From a bacterium UBA1459 (GTDB taxonomy: Bacteria > Pseudomonadota > Alphaproteobacteria > CAJXXZ01 > UBA1459): a DNA stretch of 8,239 nt. The DNA lies in the NCBI GenBank assembly GCA_002325765.1, contig DCST01000008.1, positions 1 to 8,239 of the forward strand. The letters run 5' to 3'. Numbering within the stretch: position 1 is the first letter of the stretch; each line of letters begins with the position of its first letter. Below the pieces are notes generated by a model that made no database searches, had not been told where the DNA came from, and was given only the letters and a program-made list of their open reading frames with translations. A program made the translations under genes and the position numbers. This document shows, piece after piece, positions 1 through 5,600 of the stretch.

Positions 1-2
1 GT

Positions 3-968
3 ATGTTTGCTATACATGGTGTAGATGAGAAAAGAATATCAGAAATTGTATTTCGTATTTTAGAAGAAAAAATAATTAAACCAAAATATATAACTCCAGA
101 GAAAATATTTGAACTCTCAAAAATAAATAATAAAATATTTTTTACAAATAACAAATATTGCTTTGATATGAAAGATATTATATGTATTTTTGATAATGCT
201 ATTATAAAAAAAATAAATATTAATATGCAAATAGAAAATTTATTTGTTAATAATAACGATATTATTTGTATTACAAAAAATAGTATTTATATTTTTAATG
301 AAACAAAAGCTAAAATTATAGAAAATAAATATGAAATACTGGATGTAATTTTTGCAAAAGATAACATATATTTTATTTGTGTTGGTAATGCTATTATTGA
401 TTATAAAAATAAGAAAACTTATTATGCTGAATTAGCAGCTAATGACTATTTAGCAGATGCTTCTTCAATATATTATGATAATAAAATTTACTTTATTAAT
501 AAAAGTTTGTGTATTTTTGATTGTAATACAAATGCATTTTCATATAGATATATATTGGTAAATAAAATATTTATACATAAAAACTACTTATATATTGTTA
601 CAAATGATGCTATATTGATTTATAAAAATAATCTTTTAATAGATACTATTGAAATTAGTAACTCAAAAGTATATAATACGGAAAATGATGTGTATATTTT
701 ACAGGATACGAAATTATATAGACTAAATAATAAAAAACTAATATATATTAAATTACCTATAAATATTAGTAATATAGTTGCTAAATTTCATATATTGTTT
801 ATTACATTTATTAATAAAGATACTTATTATATATATTATAATGATCAATTTTATAACTTAAATATAGAAAAAAATTCTGAAATTATTTTTATAAATCAAG
901 AGAATAGTTATTTATATTTTGCAGCAAAGCATGATCATTATAATGCTATATATAAATTAGAATTATAA
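3..968 (+). CDS. Hypothetical beta-propeller-like repeat protein (possibly 5'-partial)
   Basis: I do not recognise a family with certainty. The frame gives 321 residues from the ATG at base 3, but it is open to the window edge, so the true start may lie upstream. Residues 1-40 look helical and charged. From about residue 43 the protein is a series of short beta-strand pairs that recur every 35-40 residues, near 43-62, 86-101, 121-137, 160-173, 193-210, 228-245, 263-287 and 302-320. The rough pattern is (I/L)-Y-x-I, a turn with N or K, then I-x-I-Y/F-x-N-K. About eight such units resemble degenerate blades of a WD40/PQQ-type propeller. BamB-like outer-membrane assembly proteins have this fold, but no signal peptide or lipobox is visible and the edge hides the N-terminus, so I do not assign BamB. 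The gene ends against tadA, which converges on it. That it is coding is well supported; its function is unknown. Confidence 0.8.
   Translation: MFAIHGVDEKRISEIVFRILEEKIIKPKYITPEKIFELSKINNKIFFTNNKYCFDMKDIICIFDNAIIKKININMQIENLFVNNNDIICITKNSIYIFNETKAKIIENKYEILDVIFAKDNIYFICVGNAIIDYKNKKTYYAELAANDYLADASSIYYDNKIYFINKSLCIFDCNTNAFSYRYILVNKIFIHKNYLYIVTNDAILIYKNNLLIDTIEISNSKVYNTENDVYILQDTKLYRLNNKKLIYIKLPINISNIVAKFHILFITFINKDTYYIYYNDQFYNLNIEKNSEIIFINQENSYLYFAAKHDHYNAIYKLEL
963..968. other. Shared TTATAA palindrome carrying both convergent stop codons
   Basis: The plus-strand gene ends with TAA at 966-968, and the minus-strand tadA ends with TAA read from 965-963. The two stops are the halves of a single TTATAA palindrome, so the annotated coding regions overlap by six bases. 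There is no room for a conventional bidirectional terminator between the genes, and none is visible nearby. Confidence 0.9.
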
Positions 969-1352
969 TCTTTTGTTTTGAAAGTACATTTTAAGCATTT
1001 CTGAAAAGATATTTGCATAAAATCCTCCTGTATATTCAATATTATTATTTATATACTTTGACATAATAAATTTACCTCCACATGAACCATATTCAGTATT
1101 ATAAGATCCAAAATATATTTTTTGTACATTAAATTGTATACATTTAAAAAAACATGATGGACAGGGCTCAAGTGTAATATATAATGTTTTAGGAGAATAT
1201 TCTTCAATTAATATTTCTTCTGCATGTTTATGAAAATCATTACTCGTAATTATAAATTGATTATTCACATAACATCCAGCTGCGATAGGCATCAAATACT
1301 TATTATTCTTTATATAATCATACAAATATTGAAATTCTTTATAATATAACAT
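963..1352 (-). CDS. tadA: tRNA-specific adenosine deaminase TadA, compact form
   Basis: TadA deaminates adenosine 34 to inosine in the anticodon of tRNA-Arg(ACG), letting one tRNA read several CGN codons; it acts in the cytoplasm, usually as a dimer. The 129-residue product has the zinc-deaminase signature: HAEE at 43-46 (zinc ligand H43, catalytic proton shuttle E45) and PCPSC at 63-67 (zinc ligands C64 and C67) inside LEPCPSC. The C-terminal part, with YTGG followed by a helix ending in FQNKR, also matches the TadA pattern of TGG-helix-FFRxRR. This argues against RibD, whose second motif is PCxHxGxTPPC. The protein is short: E. coli TadA has 167 residues and about 30 residues between its HAE histidine and first cysteine, against 21 here, and the usual GHN segment before HAE is not obvious. 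The start overlaps the end of the upstream small gene by 14 bases, and no Shine-Dalgarno is evident, so translational coupling is plausible. Confidence 0.9.
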   Translation of the reverse strand: MLYYKEFQYLYDYIKNNKYLMPIAAGCYVNNQFIITSNDFHKHAEEILIEEYSPKTLYITLEPCPSCFFKCIQFNVQKIYFGSYNTEYGSCGGKFIMSKYINNNIEYTGGFYANIFSEMLKMYFQNKRL

Positions 1353-1512
1353 ATATTAAAATACTTATGCCTGCCATGAATAGAAAAATAAATATATAGT
1401 TTTTTAATGTAATTTTTCTTTGATTATTATTAACATAATTAAGGGATTCTAACTTATCTATACTAGTACCTACTTTTTTTTTATTAATATAAATTCCAAT
1501 TTGTTTTTTCAT
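1339..1512 (-). CDS. Small hypothetical protein with a C-terminal membrane segment
   Basis: Reading the minus strand from ATG at 1512-1510 to TAA at 1341-1339 gives 57 residues. The first 38 are polar and basic (starting MKKQIGIYINKKK, overall lysine- and asparagine-rich). Residues 39-57 are an uninterrupted hydrophobic stretch (from YIFIFLFM to the terminal IYVIL), long enough for one membrane helix, which would leave the C-terminus outside if the positive-inside rule holds. The last 14 bases overlap the start of tadA in another frame, and both genes run in the same direction, which suggests a two-gene unit. It would otherwise leave a gap between tadA and trpS unusually large for this stretch. 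A nine-base run of A in the coding strand (T at 1474-1482) encodes lysines and could be prone to slippage. I do not recognise a family, and a chance frame of this size in AT-rich DNA is possible, though the clean basic-then-hydrophobic layout favours a real gene. Confidence 0.55.
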   Translation of the reverse strand: MKKQIGIYINKKKVGTSIDKLESLNYVNNNQRKITLKNYIFIFLFMAGISILIYVIL

Positions 1513-1570
1513 ATATAAAATATAGTATATTTATAATATAATACTCTACTTATCATATAATAATATTGAT
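1513..1570. promoter_or_regulatory. Divergent intergenic region, probable promoters for trpS and the small gene/tadA unit
   Basis: These 58 bases lie between the two divergent starts and hold only six G or C. Overlapping TATAAT hexamers occur on the plus strand at 1532-1537 and 1537-1542, about 30 bases before the trpS ATG, a sensible place for a -10 element. On the minus strand, TATACT (1529-1524) could serve the other direction. I see no convincing -35 element at the usual spacing for either, and no Shine-Dalgarno before either start. Because hexamers like these arise easily in such AT-rich DNA, the location is better supported than the exact elements. Confidence 0.3.
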
Positions 1571-2500
1571 ATGATAAAATCTATCACAGGACTAAGGGCA
1601 ACAAGTCAAGTACATATAGGTAACTATTTTGGCGCTATATCAAATCTAGATTCATCTTATGAGAATTTTTTACTTATTGCAAATTTACATAGTTTAACTG
1701 ATGAAATTTCTCAAGAGGGTTTAATGTTATTAGGTAAATTACTATTTTCATACAATGGTTATTTATATATACAATCAAATCATCCTCAAGTAACTTATTT
1801 ATCATGGCCATTAACCTGTGATTGTCCAGTTGGAGAACTATTAAGAATGACTCAATATAAAAGTCAAAAAGATAAACAAAATATATCTGCTGGATACTTA
1901 TATTATCCTCTTCTTATGGCCGCAGATATACTAATCACAGATGCATCTCGTGTTGTAGTAGGAGTAGATCAAAAACAACATATTGAATTTGCAAGAAATA
2001 GAGCTCAGGCATTTAATAATAAATATGGTTATACATTTACAATACCTGAATATATAGAATCAAAAGCTCCAAAAATTTTAAATCTTAGATCAAATGATAA
2101 GATGAGTAAATCTAAAGGAGATCAGAATGGAGTAATATTTATTTCTGATACACCTGATCAAATTCAATATAAAATTAAAATAGCAAAAACAGACAGCGGA
2201 TTAATGCCAATAGATATATTAAATGATAAAAGAGAATCTATTAAAAATCTTTGTTTAATATTTTCTATTGTAACTGGTAAATCTTATAATCAAATTGAAC
2301 AAGAATATAAAAATACATCATTTTCTACTTTTAAATCAGATTTAACGGATGCATTAATATCATTTACTAGTCAACTTCAAACTCAAATTAGTAATATTTC
2401 TAATGATATGATAACAAAGCGCCTTCAAGAAAATCAACAACAAATAGATGCTATTTTTGATAAAAAAATACAAGATTTTAGATTAAAACTAAAAATATAA
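1571..2500 (+). CDS. trpS: Tryptophanyl-tRNA synthetase
   Basis: This class I aminoacyl-tRNA synthetase activates tryptophan with ATP and attaches it to tRNA-Trp in the cytoplasm. The 309-residue product begins with the ATP-site block G-L-R-A-T-S followed by HIGN at 15-18 (the HIGH-type motif) and NYFGAI, so the start at 1571 is secure. Further landmarks follow in the normal order: GELLRMTQYK near residues 93-102, LMAAD with D119 (equivalent to the indole-contacting Asp132 of the Bacillus stearothermophilus enzyme), GVDQKQH at 131-137 with Q134 equivalent to Gln147, and KMSKS at 177-181. One change from the common GEDQ motif is Val at 132 in place of Glu. The protein is slightly shorter than the usual 325-335 residues, mainly in the N-terminal half and at the C-terminal tail, consistent with a streamlined genome. 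No Shine-Dalgarno is visible before the ATG. The next gene begins 47 bases downstream in the same direction. Confidence 0.97.
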   Translation: MIKSITGLRATSQVHIGNYFGAISNLDSSYENFLLIANLHSLTDEISQEGLMLLGKLLFSYNGYLYIQSNHPQVTYLSWPLTCDCPVGELLRMTQYKSQKDKQNISAGYLYYPLLMAADILITDASRVVVGVDQKQHIEFARNRAQAFNNKYGYTFTIPEYIESKAPKILNLRSNDKMSKSKGDQNGVIFISDTPDQIQYKIKIAKTDSGLMPIDILNDKRESIKNLCLIFSIVTGKSYNQIEQEYKNTSFSTFKSDLTDALISFTSQLQTQISNISNDMITKRLQENQQQIDAIFDKKIQDFRLKLKI

Positions 2501-2547
2501 TTAAGATCATTTATTAATTCTTCACCAAAAAAGATTATAATATTATT
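2501..2547 (+). other. Short spacer between trpS and the giant gene
   Basis: The 47 bases show no hairpin followed by a T run, so no rho-independent terminator separates trpS from the giant gene, and read-through transcription is possible. TATAAT at 2536-2541 lies so close to the ATG at 2548 that it would give an almost leaderless message, and no -35 match is placed correctly for it. The only purine-rich stretch, AAAAAAGA at 2527-2534, is a weak ribosome-binding candidate. The giant frame is closed upstream by TAA at 2515-2517. Confidence 0.35.
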
Positions 2548-2616
2548 ATGTTTTATTTTATTATTAGTTTTAATAATTTAATTAGTCTTAATAATTTATA
2601 TTTTTATGCAGCTGCA
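2548..2616 (+). other. Putative N-terminal signal peptide of the giant protein
   Basis: Residues 1-23 start MFYFIISF, continue with two NNL-containing units and end in YFYAAA before PVVDFDG. The composition is mostly Phe, Tyr, Ile and Leu and changes to a polar sequence straight after the three alanines. This looks like a Sec-type signal with cleavage among the alanines; cleavage directly before Pro24 is disfavoured, so a site one or two residues earlier is more likely. Weak points are the absence of Lys or Arg before the core and four asparagines within it. An upstream non-ATG start would add two lysines (the frame is open back to 2518), but no good alternative start codon is seen. Confidence 0.45.
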
Positions 2617-5600
2617 CCTGTAGTAGATTTTGATGGTAATAATAATTTGTCAACAGATGCTCTCAAAATTATAAAAAAGACAAAAACTAAACTTGTATCA
2701 AATACATTTAAATTTGAGCAATATAAAATTGGAGGTCACGAACCAGATAATCCAGATGATATACCAGATATATATCCAACAGAAGCTTTAGATAGAAATG
2801 GTATATCTGGTGCATTTAAAGCACTAACAGATCAATTAACATCTTTACAACACTCATTAACAACAAGATATGGAACTGTACAACAAATTAATTTAACGAA
2901 TATAACAGATCTAACTGATGCAATATTTCAAAGTAATATAAATCCAGGATCTGCTATTCCAGTTCCTCCTCCTGTGATACCAATGGTTCCTCCTCCGCCT
3001 GTTCCTCTTCAGCCAATGCCGGTGGTAGCACATGGTTATCTTCAGCAAATACCACCTATTGGTAATATTAATATATCACAAATGCAACCAGAGCCAGATT
3101 ACAACGTAAAAACAAGACAATATTTAAATCCTAGTAGTCTTATGGTTAAGCATACATATCCAAACGATAGTAGGTATAGAAGTATATTAAACTTATATCC
3201 AAAATTCATGCAATTAGAATCTTATTATAAGGAATTAAGTGATAGAAAAAAAGCATTCCCAACAATAAATGAAAAGATACACAAAATAATAATGAAAATA
3301 TATATCAAAAAAATAAAAGATCTTATAACTAAATACAAACAAGATTCTTCTAATCCTGCAAACAAATATGATGATTTTCAAAAGCTTTTTACAGAGAATA
3401 GTAATCTTATAAAAATACTAGAAGATGCAAATCACGAAAATATCAGATTATTTCAAGAAAATCAAGATAACACACATGAAATACTAAAAGCAAAAAATGA
3501 TTTTTATAATGCTGCAATAAATGGTGCACAATTCAATAATATATTTAATGCAGCAAAAGCAATAATAGTAAATAATAATGCAACAATAACAAATAATAAT
3601 ACGCTTATAAATACAAAAATATCAGAATATAGTACAAATATAACAAATATACAAAATCTTATAATAGTATTAAATCAGGATATTAGTAAATTTAATAAAA
3701 CAGAGAATGAATATAAGACACGATTTGATAAAATAAATACAGTAATAGAACGTGAGATATATTCTCATCCAAATGTGATAACTGAATTCAATAAATTAGA
3801 TCTAGAGTTACAATATATAATTACAGGAGACAATAATACAGGTGAGCCAACTGATAATCAAATTCAAGTAGCAGAACAATTGTTATCTCAAGATATTAAA
3901 GTTAATTTTCAAAAATATGAAAGCAAAAATCAAGACATACAAACAAATTTACCACAACTAAATACAATATTTCAGAAAAAATGCAATACATTATCTAGCG
4001 ATGTATATAAAAAAGAAAAAGAAGCAGATTTTGCAATGCTTGCTTACTTAGGTTTGTTATTATTAAATAAAGAGAATGATGATGATAGAAAAAAAATAGA
4101 ACCATTATTATTACCTTATTTTAAAAATATAGATTCCTCCAATTTAAATTACGTATTTAATACTCTTAAAGAAGAAGAAGGAGCTTTAGTTTCAAACTTG
4201 GATCCACATACTAATATAGCATCTCGGGCTTTTCGATTAAGCAATAATGACCATTATCGTTTAAATAATGCAGAAAAAATAGCAACTAGAAATAGATTTT
4301 TATGTGCTTTATTTGGATGCGAACTACCAGAATACCAAGGTAAAGTACCAGATATTGATTTTTCTTCCAATATATTTGGTCAACAGATACTGGATACTTT
4401 AATAAGTAATAATACAATAGAAGATAAGAAAATACAGTTATTAAAATTTGACAGAGCCGCCACATTCTCTCGTGAAGTAAAAAAAATAGATCCTCAAAAT
4501 TTATATTGTTTTAATGGTGCTGATAGACATCAACATATTACAACAGGACGTACACAGGAAGAGCGTCAAAATGAGATTATAGCACATGCATTACAATATC
4601 CAGATGATCCATTATTAGAAGTATTTGGCGCATTGAATAATGATATAAATAAATTTGATACGTTTATGCAAGATATAGAAAACTCTGGATATGGAGAATC
4701 ATTGCTGCAATTAATATATGCTTTTTGTGGCAAAAAAACAAATTTGTTTGTATATTCCCGGAGATTGAATGCCAATATACAACACGATACACAAAAAAAT
4801 ATACAACACTTAAAAGCTTTTATTGAGGTAGTTAATTTACTAAAAACACTACCTAGATTTTATGATACTCTTAATAGTTTAATAAATATTATATTTGAAT
4901 ATGATTCTAATAAAATGATATCAACAGATTTATTTATTATCATTAATGAGTTATTAAAAAAAGGAGCAAATCAAGATCTTATTATGCATGCTTTAGCAAA
5001 AATTGTAGAAGTTCCAAATACACTAACAAATGAATATATACCTTATCAAGGAGGATTAATAGAGCCTGAAGATTTATTGGATAATCCAGTAACAGATACT
5101 AAAAATCAAGATGTATTAACATATACATGGCAATTAAATAAAACTCAAGGAGATAGAGCAATAAAAATATTTGAACAATCTGCTCTTTTTAATGATACAT
5201 ATAATCTAACGTCTATAGCAGCAATAGATAGCGCAATACTTATACAATCTTCTCCAAAAATATCATCTCATAATTTTACTGCGCGCTCAATCGATTATCA
5301 AGCAAATAAATTAAAAATTAGAACTTTAGTTATTAATATGATATTTAATTTAATAGATTATTTAGTTAAGGTGCAAGATTTAAGAAGTGAAGTTAGTTAT
5401 GTTCCTTCTCATCTTATTGATCCTGTTGGTTATTTAATATCACTTAAGTTAAGGCCATTTTCATTACAAGATACTTTATCATTTGAGTACAATCAATGTA
5501 GTAGATCATTGGAAATGTTACCTACATATTTACATTCATCCGAAAATACTTCAGAGATTGTAACACAATCTACAAAAAATATAGATTCTGCTTTAAGTCA

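Noticed and set aside
3..968. Assignment of the first gene as BamB
   Set aside because: The repeat pattern would fit, but there is no lipobox or signal in view, no typical neighbour and no diagnostic residue; the name would be a guess.
963..1352. RibD-type or cytidine deaminase instead of TadA
   Set aside because: The second metal motif is PCPSC rather than the RibD PCxHxGxTPPC pattern, and the C-terminal TGG plus FQNKR ending fits TadA.
2501..2547. Rho-independent terminator after trpS
   Set aside because: Only weak AT-only complementarity exists, with no GC stem and no T tract following.
4566..4775. Minus-strand open frame of 69 codons
   Set aside because: It lies wholly opposite the giant plus-strand gene, has no recognisable motif and no supporting start context; it is a shadow frame.
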